Source of the DNA: Planctomycetota bacterium
GTDB taxonomy: Bacteria; Planctomycetota; MHYJ01; WSZJ01; JACPWG01
NCBI GenBank assembly: GCA_016197205.1
Contig: JACPWG010000142.1
Span: 1 to 64,000 of the forward strand
DNA length: 64,000 bases
Direction: 5' to 3'
Shown: positions 43,015 to 52,362 of the stretch, piece by piece
Position numbering within the stretch: position 1 is the first letter of the stretch
How the letters are laid out: each line of letters starts with the position of its first letter
Program-made: the position numbers and the translations under genes
Notes under the pieces: generated by a model
Database searches by the model: none
Seen by the model: the letters and a program-made list of their open reading frames with translations, nothing else
What the model was told of the DNA's origin: nothing

Positions 43015-43346
43015 CCGCCGATGGGCGGCGGGGCGGGAAGCCGGAGGACGGGCCACCGAAGACGCTGAAGACGCCGAAGAACATTAGCGGAGGCGTAAAG
43101 GAGCAACGACCCGAAAAAAGGCTAAACGCGACCAAGGGCGGCAAGTGGCTAGATCATGGCTCCGCGTCCCAACTAGCCGCGGGCGAAAGTGGATCGAATG
43201 CGGGACTTTTACACAGAGACGCGGAGACGCAGAGGCCGGGCGCTGAGTCCACCCTCCTCTACCGGCAATAATCGCGGGCAACGCACTGAGAGATCGTTTT
43301 CAGCTTCATTTCGGCTTGTTGTAAAGGAGTGGCTGCTGGAGCGGCC
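43015..43346. other. Intergenic region with short-period repeats and repeat E
   Basis: No gene. A CCACCGAAGACGCTGAAGAC array lies at 43051-43082 and repeat E copy 2 at 43195-43322. Confidence 0.7.
43195..43322. repeat. Dispersed repeat family E, copy 2 (inverted relative to 14907)
   Basis: It begins CGAATGCGGGACTTTTACAC and continues ACAGAGACGCGGAGACGCAG with the shared CCGGGCGCTGAGTC block. The whole of about 125 nt is the inverse of copy 1, 28 kb away. Confidence 0.8.
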
Positions 43347-44411
43347 CTACGAGGCCGGAGTGGGCAAGGCGGAGGACACAGGCTCGACCGACGGGACCGC
43401 AGCCGATGGCGTCTCTGCCGCCGGGCCTGCCCCTGCCGCCGCCGCGACCTCGGCGAAGCGCCGAAGGACGGTTGCCGCGGTTTCGACCGTCTTGATCGCG
43501 GCGACGCTCTTGCCAGCCTGGAAGTAGTCCTGGTAGCTGATCCCTTTCAGCGCCGAGCCCTTCAGCTTCCACAGGGAGACGAGGGCGTAGAAGGAACGCA
43601 TCCAGCGCTTGGTGCGGCGACCGCGCAAAAGCCAGCGCGCCACGGGGCCGGCCCGCGTTCCCACGCGTTCGATGTAGGGCGTGTTGATGACCGCGCACGG
43701 GACGCCCGAGAGCTTGTCGGTAAGCACGATGTCGCTCGCCTCGGCACGCAGGATCGCCGCCTTGTAGTCCGGGTGCACCCGGCACTCTTCGGTCGCGATG
43801 AAGCGCGTGCCCATTTGCACCGCCGCGTAGCCCAGGCGCAGGGCGCGGACGAAGTCTTCGGGAGAGCCGACGCCGCCCGCGCACACGAGCGGCCGGCCGA
43901 GGTCCCCCAGCTCGTCGAGGAGTTGCTCGGGGCTTTTGCCCCCCGCATGCCCGCCGGCCCGATCGTTCACGCAGATGAGGCCGTCCACGCCGTGCTCGAG
44001 CGCCTTCAACGCCCAGGCGCGCTCCGTGACGTCGTGGTAGACGATGCCGCCGCACGCGTGCACACGGTCGACGACCCACCGCGGATTGCCCAGCGCCGTG
44101 ATGAAAAACCGCACCCCCTCCTCCAGCGCCACGTCCACCCACTTGCGCGACCGATCCTCGTAGACCTTCGCCGTCTTCTCGACCAGCACGTTGAACCCGA
44201 TCGGTTTCGACGTGAGCCGGCGGATCAGACGGAGCCCTTCCCTCAGGTCATGACCGAAGACGTACATCAGGGAAATGGGCTGGACGATGCCGAGCCCGCC
44301 GGCCTCGGAGGCGGCGGCGACCAGCTCGGGGTTCGAGCACGGGTACATCGCGCCGCAGATGATCGGCGTGGCGACACCCGCTTGCCGGGTGAAGGGCGTG
44401 TCGAGGTTCAA
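43347..44411 (-). CDS. Nitronate monooxygenase / FabK-like FMN-dependent TIM-barrel protein
   Basis: A flavoprotein of about 354 aa. Family motifs are IICGAMYPCSNPELVAAASEAGGLG at the N-terminus (read as two adjoining blocks), IGFNVLVEK, the GVDGLICVNDRAGGHAG phosphate-binding region, LVCAGGVGSPEDFVRALRLG, AVQMGTRFIATEE and SGVPCAVINTPYI. These define the NMO/2-nitropropane dioxygenase superfamily; enoyl-ACP reductase FabK is the close alternative. The TTG at 44411 has AAAGGAA 8 nt upstream and directly precedes the conserved region, so I prefer it over the longer frame. The C-terminus is an Ala/Pro tail. It stands alone in its direction. Confidence 0.86.
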   Translation of the reverse strand: MNLDTPFTRQAGVATPIICGAMYPCSNPELVAAASEAGGLGIVQPISLMYVFGHDLREGLRLIRRLTSKPIGFNVLVEKTAKVYEDRSRKWVDVALEEGVRFFITALGNPRWVVDRVHACGGIVYHDVTERAWALKALEHGVDGLICVNDRAGGHAGGKSPEQLLDELGDLGRPLVCAGGVGSPEDFVRALRLGYAAVQMGTRFIATEECRVHPDYKAAILRAEASDIVLTDKLSGVPCAVINTPYIERVGTRAGPVARWLLRGRRTKRWMRSFYALVSLWKLKGSALKGISYQDYFQAGKSVAAIKTVETAATVLRRFAEVAAAAGAGPAAETPSAAVPSVEPVSSALPTPAS

Positions 44412-44870
44412 CCGCTGTTCCTTTCGCTGTCGGGCGGGGGAGTCCGAAGTTCGGTGCGCATCCTTCCGTAGCCTCCACAAGGTGCCACGAGAAAGTAGGC
44501 GACTCTCCTTACTTCACAGACACCAGCCTTTCCCAGGGCCCTTTCCCAGGAGCGTGGGAGCACCCAACGCAAGCGCCGGACCCGGGGGCAAAGGGAGTCG
44601 ACACACTCCACAACACGCACAATAACAATGTGTTACACGCGTGCGCTGCAGAAGCAAACCCCAAGCAGCGACGGATTTCGCCCGTCCAGTTTCCTGGAAC
44701 CCGAACACCCACACCAACCCCGCTCATGGGTCTCCGGCGGCTGTTCGCACGCGGCGGTCGTTGCGGGAGGTCAGTCGATTCTGCTTGCTTCCCTCGGGGC
44801 CTCGCCGTAGAATCCCGCCCCCCGCGCTCACTTTTCATCGCGATCCTTTCATCGGGAGGGGTTTCCTCGC
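44412..44870. other. Intergenic region between divergent genes
   Basis: It carries a promoter for the transporter at its right end. The rest shows an inverted pair CCCAGGGCCC/CCCAGGAGCGTGGGAG near 44537 and no repeat family or gene I recognise. Confidence 0.5.
44785..44813 (+). promoter_or_regulatory. Predicted promoter of the amino-acid ABC transporter operon
   Basis: TTGCTT (44785-44790), 17 nt, TAGAAT (44808-44813), 57 nt before the start. Confidence 0.5.
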
Positions 44871-46505
44871 GTGAACGAATCCGCCGCGCACACCGTGCGT
44901 CCTGACCGACGTCCCCGCCTCGCCTTCCTCGCACTCCCCCTCGCAGGGGTCTTCTTCCTCCTCCTCTCCACGGTTTCCGTCGCCTCCGCCGACGTGCTGG
45001 AGGACATCCGCAAGCATGGCAAGTTCCTCTGGGGAGCGGACCAGGAGGGAGGCGGGCCGTACGTCTTCCCGAAGGAAGATCATCCGGAGGAGGTCACCGG
45101 GTTCGAGGTCGAGCTGGCAGGGCTGATCGCGAAGTACCTGAAGGTCGAAGCGGAGTTTGCCCAGGGCCCCTGGGACAAGATGCCCGACCTCGTCAAGACC
45201 CGGAAGGTCGACTTCGTGATGAACGGCTACGAGTGGAACCCGGTCCGCGCGGAGCAGATGGCCTCCACGATCCCGTACTACGTCTACCGCCTGCAGCTCA
45301 TGGCGCGGAAGGACGACGCGGCCATCACCTCCTGGGAGCAGTTGGCGAAACCCGTGGAGGGGCGCAAGCGGAAAGTCGGGGTCCTGACCGGGTCGGCGGC
45401 GGAAACGTATCTGCAGGACAAGTATGCCGAGGAGCTCGAAGTCGTCTCCTACGACGGCAACACCGACGCGATGCGCGAAGTCGAAAACAAGAAGCTCGAC
45501 GCCACGCTCCAGGACTCCCCGATCGTCGCCTTCTACGAGCCCCGCTTCCCCGGCCTGCATCGGGTCGACAAGCCGGTGGCGCCCGGTTACTACGTGATCT
45601 TCGCCAAGCAGGGGGAAGCAACGCTCGTCGCCGCGCTCAACGAGGCGCTCATCGTGCTTCTGCGAAACGGCGATCTCGAACGGCTCTACAAGAAATACGG
45701 GATCTGGGACGACGCGCAGGAGTCGCTCGCCACCATCGTGGACTCCGGAAAGTTCTACGGCTACCAGGGCGCGGTCGGCGTCGCCATCAAGCAGGAGGAG
45801 GCCGCGACTCCCACGGCGGAGGAGGTCGTCCAGACGAAGGAGAAAAAGCACGGTTGGGCGGTCGTGCGGGACAACCTCTGGATCCTCATTCAGGCGGCCT
45901 GGGTCACCATCTACCTCTCCACGCTCTCCTTCCCGCTGGCCATCCTCGCGGGTCTGCTCATCGCCATCGGCCGCCTGTACGGACCGACCTGGCTCCGCCC
46001 CTTCCTCGTCGCCTACGTGGAGTTCCTGCGCGGCACGCCCGTCATGCTGCAGCTCTACTTCGTGTTTTTCTTCCTGCCGGAGATCGGGATCAACATCTCG
46101 GCCTTCTGGACGGCCATCATCGGCCTCGCCGTCAACTACTCGGCCTATGAGTCCGAGATCTACCGCGCGGGGCTCCAGGCGATCCCCGTGGGGCAGATGG
46201 AAGCGGCGCTCTCGCTCGGGATGACGCCCGCCCTCGCCCTCCGCCGCATCATCGTGCCGCAGGCGGTGCGGATCGTCATCCCGCCGGTCATGAATGACTT
46301 CATCGCCCTCTTCAAGGACACGAGCGTCTGCTCCGTGGTGACGCTGATCGAACTGACCAAGCGGTTCTCGGTGCAGTCGCAGAGCACGCAGGCGACGATC
46401 GAGCTGATGGGGATCACCGCCGTCCTCTACCTGCTCATGAGCTACCCTCTGTCGGTGTTTTCGGCCCGGCTCGAAAAGCGGATGGCGCGGGAGAACGTGG
46501 CATGA
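44871..46505 (+). CDS. Polar amino-acid ABC transporter: fused substrate-binding and permease protein
   Basis: A 544-aa fusion. A signal segment (AFLALPLAGVFFLLLSTVSVASA) precedes a periplasmic type-3 solute-binding domain (about 40-290: EVTGFEVELAGLIAKYL, DLVKTRKVDFVMNG, VGVLTGSAAETYL, NEALIVLLRNGDLERLYKKYG). A linker then leads to the His/Glu/Gln/Arg-type permease (about 325-540) with the EAA loop EAALSLGMTPALALRRIIVP that contacts the ATPase. The GTG start follows GGGAGGGG. The ATPase gene overlaps by 4 nt. The fusion resembles GlnP proteins of Gram-positives. Glutamine or glutamate is the most likely ligand, by family. Confidence 0.9.
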   Translation: MNESAAHTVRPDRRPRLAFLALPLAGVFFLLLSTVSVASADVLEDIRKHGKFLWGADQEGGGPYVFPKEDHPEEVTGFEVELAGLIAKYLKVEAEFAQGPWDKMPDLVKTRKVDFVMNGYEWNPVRAEQMASTIPYYVYRLQLMARKDDAAITSWEQLAKPVEGRKRKVGVLTGSAAETYLQDKYAEELEVVSYDGNTDAMREVENKKLDATLQDSPIVAFYEPRFPGLHRVDKPVAPGYYVIFAKQGEATLVAALNEALIVLLRNGDLERLYKKYGIWDDAQESLATIVDSGKFYGYQGAVGVAIKQEEAATPTAEEVVQTKEKKHGWAVVRDNLWILIQAAWVTIYLSTLSFPLAILAGLLIAIGRLYGPTWLRPFLVAYVEFLRGTPVMLQLYFVFFFLPEIGINISAFWTAIIGLAVNYSAYESEIYRAGLQAIPVGQMEAALSLGMTPALALRRIIVPQAVRIVIPPVMNDFIALFKDTSVCSVVTLIELTKRFSVQSQSTQATIELMGITAVLYLLMSYPLSVFSARLEKRMARENVA

Positions 46506-47248
46506 TCACGGTCAAAAACCTCGTCAAGCGTCACGGCAAGCTGGAAGTCCTGAAGGGCATTTCCCTGGAAGTGAAGAAAGGGGAGGTGGCCGCGGTCATC
46601 GGGCCCTCGGGCGGCGGAAAGAGCACCTTCCTGCGTTGCATCAACGGCCTCGACACGTTCCAGGGCGGCGAGATCAAGGTGGGCTCGGCGACGCTCACCT
46701 CCGCGACCAGCGCACGCAAGGACTCGCGTCTCTTGCAGTCCGTCCGGCAGACCGTGGGCTTCGTCTTCCAGCAGTTCAACCTCTTCCCGCACCTGACGAC
46801 GCTCGAGAACGTCATGGAAGCGCCGATCCAGGTCCTGGGGAAGAGCCGCGACGAGGCGGCGGCCAAGGGGAAGCAGCTCCTGACGCGGGTCGGCCTGGGC
46901 GCAAAGCTCGACGCCCTCCCGCGCCACTTGTCGGGCGGCCAGCAGCAGCGGGTCGCCATCGCGCGCGCGCTCGCGATGCAGCCCGCCGCCATCCTCTTCG
47001 ACGAGCCGACCAGCGCCCTCGACCCCGTCATGACCGGCGAGGTGCTCGCGGTGATCGCCGACCTCGCGAAGGAAGGGCAGACCATGGTCGTCGTGACCCA
47101 CGCGATGCACTTCGCCCGCAACGTCGCGACCACCGTCCACGTCTTCGCGGACGGCAAGGACGTGGAATTCGGCCCGCCGGACAAGGTCTTCGGCAACCCG
47201 AAGCATCCCACGACGAAGGCCTTCCTGGCCGAGACGACGCGCGGGTGA
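46502..47248 (+). CDS. glnQ: Polar amino-acid ABC transporter ATP-binding protein
   Basis: A 248-aa ABC ATPase that energises the upstream fused permease. Walker A GPSGGGKST near residue 37, Q-loop FVFQQFNLFPHLT, signature LSGGQQQR near 143, Walker B ILFDEPTSALDP and switch His VVVTHAM are all present. The ATG overlaps the permease stop (ATGA), which indicates translational coupling. The length and motifs fit GlnQ/HisP. Confidence 0.92.
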   Translation: MITVKNLVKRHGKLEVLKGISLEVKKGEVAAVIGPSGGGKSTFLRCINGLDTFQGGEIKVGSATLTSATSARKDSRLLQSVRQTVGFVFQQFNLFPHLTTLENVMEAPIQVLGKSRDEAAAKGKQLLTRVGLGAKLDALPRHLSGGQQQRVAIARALAMQPAAILFDEPTSALDPVMTGEVLAVIADLAKEGQTMVVVTHAMHFARNVATTVHVFADGKDVEFGPPDKVFGNPKHPTTKAFLAETTRG

Positions 47249-47525
47249 GGGCGGAGGGGGCGAACGGTGCCGGCTGGACGCGGGTCGTCCGCTGCCATCT
47301 CCGGCTGGTACGGGGCCCGGGCAGGGTTCAAGTCCCGGCTACAACCGTCCAGTGGCCGCATCGGGTAGGGGCACGGCGCTGCCGTGCCCACGAAGCGGAA
47401 AATCGCCCACGGCCTTGCGCGTCGGTAGCGGCAGTCTGAACCATGCCTCGAATTCGCTTCCCCTCGGCTCGCCCCCCCCATGCCGACGCCGTGAGGCCCT
47501 CCCGAGCCACGATGTCACCGATTCC
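47249..47525. other. Intergenic DNA with family F hairpin
   Basis: No gene. A hairpin repeat GGGCACGGC-GCT-GCCGTGCCC (47368-47389) with flank CACGAAGCGG also occurs in inverse at 56690-56721. Confidence 0.55.
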
Positions 47526-47663
47526 TCACGCGAATTCGTACACCGGCGTCTCGAGAACCCGAGCCGGCCGCCCGTTGCCGCCGACCAGCGCCTGGAGGCG
47601 CTCCACCGTCTCGGGCGAGAAGAATTGCTCTCCCGTCAGCCGATCCTCTCTCGGGCAAAGGCG
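47526..47663 (-). pseudogene. C-terminal gene fragment, possibly a YgiT-type zinc-finger antitoxin relative
   Basis: A short open stretch of 45 codons, with an in-frame stop right upstream (47664-47666), encodes LTGEQFFSPETVERLQALV followed by a GRPARVLETPVYEFA tail and TGA. The pattern (FFSPETVERLQ then xPVYEFA and stop) is like the C-terminus of small YgiT-type antitoxins, where it follows a CxxCGE motif. No start codon, Cys pair or toxin gene is present. I read it as a decayed remnant, with low certainty. Confidence 0.3.
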
Positions 47664-47796
47664 TCAATGCGGCCCAATGGAGGGCGCCCGATCACACCTG
47701 GCGGGAATCCCTAGCCGGCAACCTACCGTAGCTCCGCGCGCCTGTCCATAGGGAACCACTCCGCGACCCTGTCCGTCAAGCCGAAGCTGCCCCGCG

Positions 47797-49440
47797 TCAC
47801 AGCCGCGTCAGCGCCCCCCGCAGCGCGCGGCTCCCCTCCACGAAAAGCACGCCGCCCACGAACCCCCAGATCCCGAGCAGGAGCGCCGGCACGAAAACGT
47901 AGAGCGGTCCGAAGAAGATCGGGAACGCGAACGCCACCGCGCTCGAGACCGCGAGCAGCGTCGCCAGCCCGAAGAAGATCGCCACCCCGAAACGATTCAC
48001 GGCCAGGAACTGGTTCTTCGCGTCGAATTTCGGAAAGATCGCGCCGAGCCCCGTGCTCAGGAACGCGAGGACCGCCCCGGTCGCGAGCGAAGCGGCGAAG
48101 AGGTACAGCGCGCCCTTGACCCGCGTGCCGAAGTCGAAGGGCAACAGGAGCACGCCGAGGCCGAGCCCGAGCGACACGAAGGCGTGGAAGACGAGGGCGG
48201 CGGTTGCCTTTGCCAGGAGCAATTCCTCGGTGCGCACAGGCAGGAACGACATCAATCCTAGACCCGGCCCTTCGCGCCCGACGGACGACACGGCCAGAAT
48301 CGCGTTGAAGACGAGCGCGGTCGCGACGGCGAGGAAGTACGTCACCTGCAGCCCGAGCACCGGTTCGCGCGCCGAAAACGCGAGCCCGGGCAACGCCACG
48401 AAGAGCAGCGCGAAGGCAAGGACGAGGTGGACCGACGGGTCGCGCAGCGTTCCGCGCAGCTCCTTCGCCGCGAGGGGGACGTGCCGCGCGCCTGCGTCGG
48501 CCGAGCCCAGCAGCCCGCCCGCCGCCCAGGAGAGGAGCGGCGCGGCGTAGGCGAGCACGCGCTCCGCGGCCGTCGGCCGGTCCTCCTCCACGCGCTCCCG
48601 GGCCACCAGCTTGTCCATGAGCAGGTCGAACCGCCGCAAGTAGAGCCGGCTGTAGCCCAGATACGACAGCCCCGCCAGGCCGACGGTGGTCGAGAAAACG
48701 CTCCACAGATAGGACCAGACCGCACCGCCTTCCTTCTGGATCGAAAAGAGCAGGATCTTGCCCGGCAGCGCCTCGGCGACGTCGGACACGAACCCCACGT
48801 CGCTCTCCCGCCGCCCCACGACGAGCGCCATGCCGTAGAAGAGCGCGCCAAGACCGGCGAGCACCAGGTAGAGCAGCGCCTTGTGCCGCACCAGCCGCTC
48901 CGGGACCAGCCGCGCCGCCGCCACCGCGAGCGTCATCTGCAGGAAGCAGATTTCCAGCGTCACGAGCACGATCCCCGCCAGGAGCGCGAGGCCGTGCACG
49001 ACCGACAGCCCCTCGATCACGCAGAAGCGCAGGATCGGCAGCGCTACGAGCAGCGGAAAAAAAAGAAACACCCCCAGGCAGATGTCCAGCACGCGCATCG
49101 AAAAGAAGGGCGCGTCCGGGACCGGCAGGAGTCGCAGCCGCTCCAGCTCGTCCCGCTGCGCCGCCTGGAACAGCGTCGCGATCGTCGCGAGCAGCGTCAC
49201 CACGCCGATGAAGACGAGCCCCCACGTCAGCCGGCGGTTGAACCACGCCGAGAAGAGCTCCGGCGCGTTCTCGTGATAGACCTGCGACATGCTGTCGGAA
49301 AAGGACACGCCCATGACCAGGCTGCAGGCCAGGTAGATCCCGAGCCCCAGCACCGCCAGCAGCCGCAGCTCCCGCGTCTGGTTCACGTAGTTCACGCCCT
49401 GCCGGACGCTCATCCAGAAGTACGACGCCAAGAGCCTCAT
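47797..49440 (-). CDS. ABC-2 type exporter permease
   Basis: A polytopic membrane protein of about 547 aa with some twelve hydrophobic helices (LLAVLGLGIYLACSLVMGV, LVFIGVVTLLATIATLF, VFLFFPLLVALPIL, and so on) and a soluble loop in the middle (about 290-330). The layout resembles large two-module ABC-2 permeases encoded directly after an ATPase. Its ATG overlaps the ATPase stop by 4 nt. It is the last gene of the six-gene operon that starts with the PLD proteins. The substrate is unknown. Confidence 0.85.
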   Translation of the reverse strand: MRLLASYFWMSVRQGVNYVNQTRELRLLAVLGLGIYLACSLVMGVSFSDSMSQVYHENAPELFSAWFNRRLTWGLVFIGVVTLLATIATLFQAAQRDELERLRLLPVPDAPFFSMRVLDICLGVFLFFPLLVALPILRFCVIEGLSVVHGLALLAGIVLVTLEICFLQMTLAVAAARLVPERLVRHKALLYLVLAGLGALFYGMALVVGRRESDVGFVSDVAEALPGKILLFSIQKEGGAVWSYLWSVFSTTVGLAGLSYLGYSRLYLRRFDLLMDKLVARERVEEDRPTAAERVLAYAAPLLSWAAGGLLGSADAGARHVPLAAKELRGTLRDPSVHLVLAFALLFVALPGLAFSAREPVLGLQVTYFLAVATALVFNAILAVSSVGREGPGLGLMSFLPVRTEELLLAKATAALVFHAFVSLGLGLGVLLLPFDFGTRVKGALYLFAASLATGAVLAFLSTGLGAIFPKFDAKNQFLAVNRFGVAIFFGLATLLAVSSAVAFAFPIFFGPLYVFVPALLLGIWGFVGGVLFVEGSRALRGALTRL

Positions 49441-50204
49441 CGCGGGCGCTTCTCCCCTTCCAGGAACTCCGCGACCTTCGCCTCCTCCACGTCCCCGGTC
49501 AGCTTCAGGAAGATTTCCTCCATCGACAGTCCCGGGTACTCCCGCTCGAAATCGGCCCACGCCTGTTTCTTGAGGAGCCGCCCGTGGTCGAAAATCCCGA
49601 TGGAGTCGCAGACCTTCTCCGTGATGCCCAGGATGTGCGTGGTCATGAAGACCGTCCGCCCCTGGTCGCACAGCCCCCGGATCACCTGCCGCATCAGGTT
49701 GGACGTCTTCGGGTCCAGGTCCGCCGTCGGCTCGTCCAGGAACAGGATCTCCGGCCGGTGCAGGACCGCCGCGCAGAAGCCGATCTTTTTTTTCATGCCG
49801 AAGGAGTAGTTCCGGATCAGCTCGTCCGCAAACGGAGTCATCTCCATCAGCTCCAGGAGCTCCCCGATGCGTGCCCCGCGCTCGGAGCGCGGGACGCCGA
49901 ACATGTCGGAGCAAAATTCCAGGTACTCGGCGCCGCTTAGGTACGGGTAGGGCTGGAACCGCTCCGGCAGGTAGCCGCAGCGACGTCGGATCTCGAGCCC
50001 CTCGCTCGCGGCGTTCAGCCCCAGCACCCGCGCCTCGCCGGACGTCGGCGTCGCAAGGCCCAGGAGCATCCGGATCGTGGTCGTCTTCCCCGCCCCGTTG
50101 TGGCCCAGAAAGATGAACCACTCCCCGCGCCCCACGTCGAGGTCGAGGGACTGCACGGCGGTGAACTGGTCGAACTTTTTGTGCAGGGCGCGCGTCGCGA
50201 TCAT
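49437..50204 (-). CDS. ABC-2 type exporter ATP-binding protein
   Basis: A 255-aa ATPase of the CcmA/drug-exporter type: Walker A GHNGAGKTT near residue 34, Q-loop region CGYLPERFQPYPYLS, Walker B ILFLDEPTADLDP and switch His MTTHIL. The ABC signature is degenerate (NYSFGMKKK instead of LSGGQ), as in many ABC-2 ATPases. A T8/A8 tract encodes the KKK right after it. The start lies one base after the stop of the CPBP gene (TGAGATG), and its own stop overlaps the permease start, so all three are coupled. Confidence 0.9.
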   Translation of the reverse strand: MIATRALHKKFDQFTAVQSLDLDVGRGEWFIFLGHNGAGKTTTIRMLLGLATPTSGEARVLGLNAASEGLEIRRRCGYLPERFQPYPYLSGAEYLEFCSDMFGVPRSERGARIGELLELMEMTPFADELIRNYSFGMKKKIGFCAAVLHRPEILFLDEPTADLDPKTSNLMRQVIRGLCDQGRTVFMTTHILGITEKVCDSIGIFDHGRLLKKQAWADFEREYPGLSMEEIFLKLTGDVEEAKVAEFLEGEKRPR

Positions 50205-50205
50205 C

Positions 50206-52353
50206 TCAGGAAAGCCCCCGTGCGAGCAGCATCTGCGTCCAGTTGAAGGCGGTGTGGACGAGGAAGCTCGACTCCACGCCGTGCCGCCACCGCAGCCACC
50301 CCAGCACGAGCCCCGCGCTCGTGGTTTGCACCATGCGGTACCACCAGGGATCGACGCCCCCGAGGTGGCCCAGCCCCCACAGGACCGCCGTGAGCGCAAC
50401 GGCGAAGGGGACGCTCCAGCGGAAGCGCCGCAGGTAGGACTGGAAGAGGCCGAACAGGAACCAGCGGAAGAGCACTTCCTCCATCGCCGCGGCCACCGCG
50501 AGCAGCGTCGCCTCGGCCACCGCGTCGCTCTCCATCCGCCGCGCTTCCTGCCGCTCGGCCGGCGTGTCGAGCGACTTCGCCACGCTCACCGACTCGTTCA
50601 CGTGCGGGTTGAACAGCCGGACGAACGCGAACGTCAGCCCGAGCAGCACCGCCCACGCGGCCACCATCGCGCCGAGCCGCCGCGGCGCCCGCCGCACCCA
50701 GGCCCGACCGTCGCCGGTGCGCACGAAGCGCGCCACGTCCCGCAGCGGCGTGAACGGACGGCAGCCGCCGCGCGCCGCGAGCACCATTCCGGACACGAGC
50801 AGGAAGAAGTTTTTCAGAAAGCCCACGACCGTGACCATCGCCGGACCCGTGCCCCAACCCGACGTGCTGCGCAGGTACAGGGAAAGCTCCAGGGCCGTCA
50901 CGAGAAGAGCGGGCAACGCCGCCAGCTTGAAATACCGGCGCGCGTAGCCGAGCCGCGCCGCCGTGAGCGCTACGGAAAGAAAGGCCGCGAGCAGGAGCAG
51001 GAAGAGACTCGACCCCTGCGCGATCGCCAGGAGCGGGTAGATGCGGACCATGCACTCGAGATGCCGCAGCCGGCTCGGGAAGGGAAACGCCGCGTTCCCC
51101 TCGAGCGCGCGGTCGTAGGCCTCGCGCGCCTCCGCGTAGCGCCGCTCGGCGTGGAAACTGTCGCCCACCAGGGAGAGCTGGTCCGCGGCGCGGCGCGACT
51201 CGCGCTTCCCCAGGTCCGCCAGCCGGGCGACGCACGCGCTCGCCTCCTCATACTCTTCGAGCTGGTAGTGGAACCCCGCGCGGGCCGCGAGCAGTTCCCC
51301 GGGGACGGCGCGAAAATCGGCCTCCGCGTCCCGGAGCAGGTCGATCGCCTTGCCGAGGTTCTGCTTGCGGACCTCCTTGGCGGAAAACCACGACCACACC
51401 CCCTCCTGTCCGCGCGCGCGCTCGGCCGCGAGCACGAGCGCCTCGGCGTAGCGGTTGCAAAAGCCGAGGGCGCGGATCGCCGCGAGGTGGTCGTCCGCAC
51501 GGCGGTCCAATTGCGCGAGCCGGAGGCGCAGGTCGTCTTCGTGGCGCGTCCCGACGAAGGACGGCAGAAGGGCCTCGAGGCGGAGCGCCCGCTCGGCTTC
51601 CGAATCGATCCGCTCCAGTCGCTCCAGCTCGATGGCGCGCGTGATCGGCGTGGCGGCCCTGCGCGCCGCGTAGGCGTCCAGCCAGCGCCGGTTCGGCTCC
51701 AGCCTGTCGGAGGGGAGATGCGCCGCCGGCGGGGCGATGCGGTGCAGCACGTTTTTCGGGTCGCGTTCGATCGCCCGCCCCTGGGCCTCCCCCGCCTCCC
51801 GGTTGCTGCCGAGCAGGAGCAGCACGCGGGCCTGGAGGGAACGGAGATCGGGATGCTCGGGCCAGCGACGAATCAGTTCCGCCGTGCGGTCCCGGAGCCG
51901 CTCGTACTCCCGTTTCCGTTCCTCGCTGTCGGGCAGCCGCTGGGCGAGGAGGCTCTCCCCGTAGAGCAAGACGGACACGGCGAGCGGGTCGGAGGGGTCC
52001 GCGGTCGCCCGCTCGCGATACGGCGCGAGCGCCGCCTCCAGGTCGCGCAGCGGGTCGGCGAACCACGCGTAGAGGCGTGCCCGGTGCGCGAACTGCGCGC
52101 GGGGCTCGGACGCGATCAGGCGCTCGGCGAGCGCGATGGACTCGTCGAATTGGTAATCGGTGGACAGATCGTAGAGCCGTTCCTCGTCGGCCGTCGGGGG
52201 CGCCGCGCGGGCGACGGCGGGCAGCCACGCGAGGCCGAGCAGGGCCACGAAAAGCGGCGCGAGGCGCCGGGGGAGGCGTCTCTCGAGGCTTCGCGCGTGG
52301 AGAGGCGCGCGGGCAGGTGGGAGGGGATCTCCCTCGCCGGAGTGCTCGCTCAT
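50206..52353 (-). CDS. TPR-containing CPBP family intramembrane metalloprotease
   Basis: A 715-aa membrane protein with two halves. The N-terminus has a signal segment (LAPLFVALLGLAWLPAVARA) and an extracytoplasmic helical/TPR region (about 50-420). Eight or so membrane helices follow from about 430. The CPBP catalytic motif EExxxR is in AAMEEVLFRWFLFG, the second-motif His in WGLGHLGG and the third motif in SFLVHTAFNWTQ. It is encoded immediately before the ABC-2 ATPase, a context in which CPBP proteins often process or give immunity to exported peptides. Here no small peptide gene is visible. The ATG is followed by a polar leader of 25 residues. Confidence 0.87.
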   Translation of the reverse strand: MSEHSGEGDPLPPARAPLHARSLERRLPRRLAPLFVALLGLAWLPAVARAAPPTADEERLYDLSTDYQFDESIALAERLIASEPRAQFAHRARLYAWFADPLRDLEAALAPYRERATADPSDPLAVSVLLYGESLLAQRLPDSEERKREYERLRDRTAELIRRWPEHPDLRSLQARVLLLLGSNREAGEAQGRAIERDPKNVLHRIAPPAAHLPSDRLEPNRRWLDAYAARRAATPITRAIELERLERIDSEAERALRLEALLPSFVGTRHEDDLRLRLAQLDRRADDHLAAIRALGFCNRYAEALVLAAERARGQEGVWSWFSAKEVRKQNLGKAIDLLRDAEADFRAVPGELLAARAGFHYQLEEYEEASACVARLADLGKRESRRAADQLSLVGDSFHAERRYAEAREAYDRALEGNAAFPFPSRLRHLECMVRIYPLLAIAQGSSLFLLLLAAFLSVALTAARLGYARRYFKLAALPALLVTALELSLYLRSTSGWGTGPAMVTVVGFLKNFFLLVSGMVLAARGGCRPFTPLRDVARFVRTGDGRAWVRRAPRRLGAMVAAWAVLLGLTFAFVRLFNPHVNESVSVAKSLDTPAERQEARRMESDAVAEATLLAVAAAMEEVLFRWFLFGLFQSYLRRFRWSVPFAVALTAVLWGLGHLGGVDPWWYRMVQTTSAGLVLGWLRWRHGVESSFLVHTAFNWTQMLLARGLS

Positions 52354-52362
52354 CGGGCGCGT

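Noticed and set aside
47280..47350. Possible tRNA (GGTTCAAGTCCCGGC-like T arm near 47326)
   Set aside because: A T-arm-like string GGGTTCAAGTCCCGG is present, but I could not form matching acceptor and anticodon stems around it; it may be a tRNA-derived fragment.
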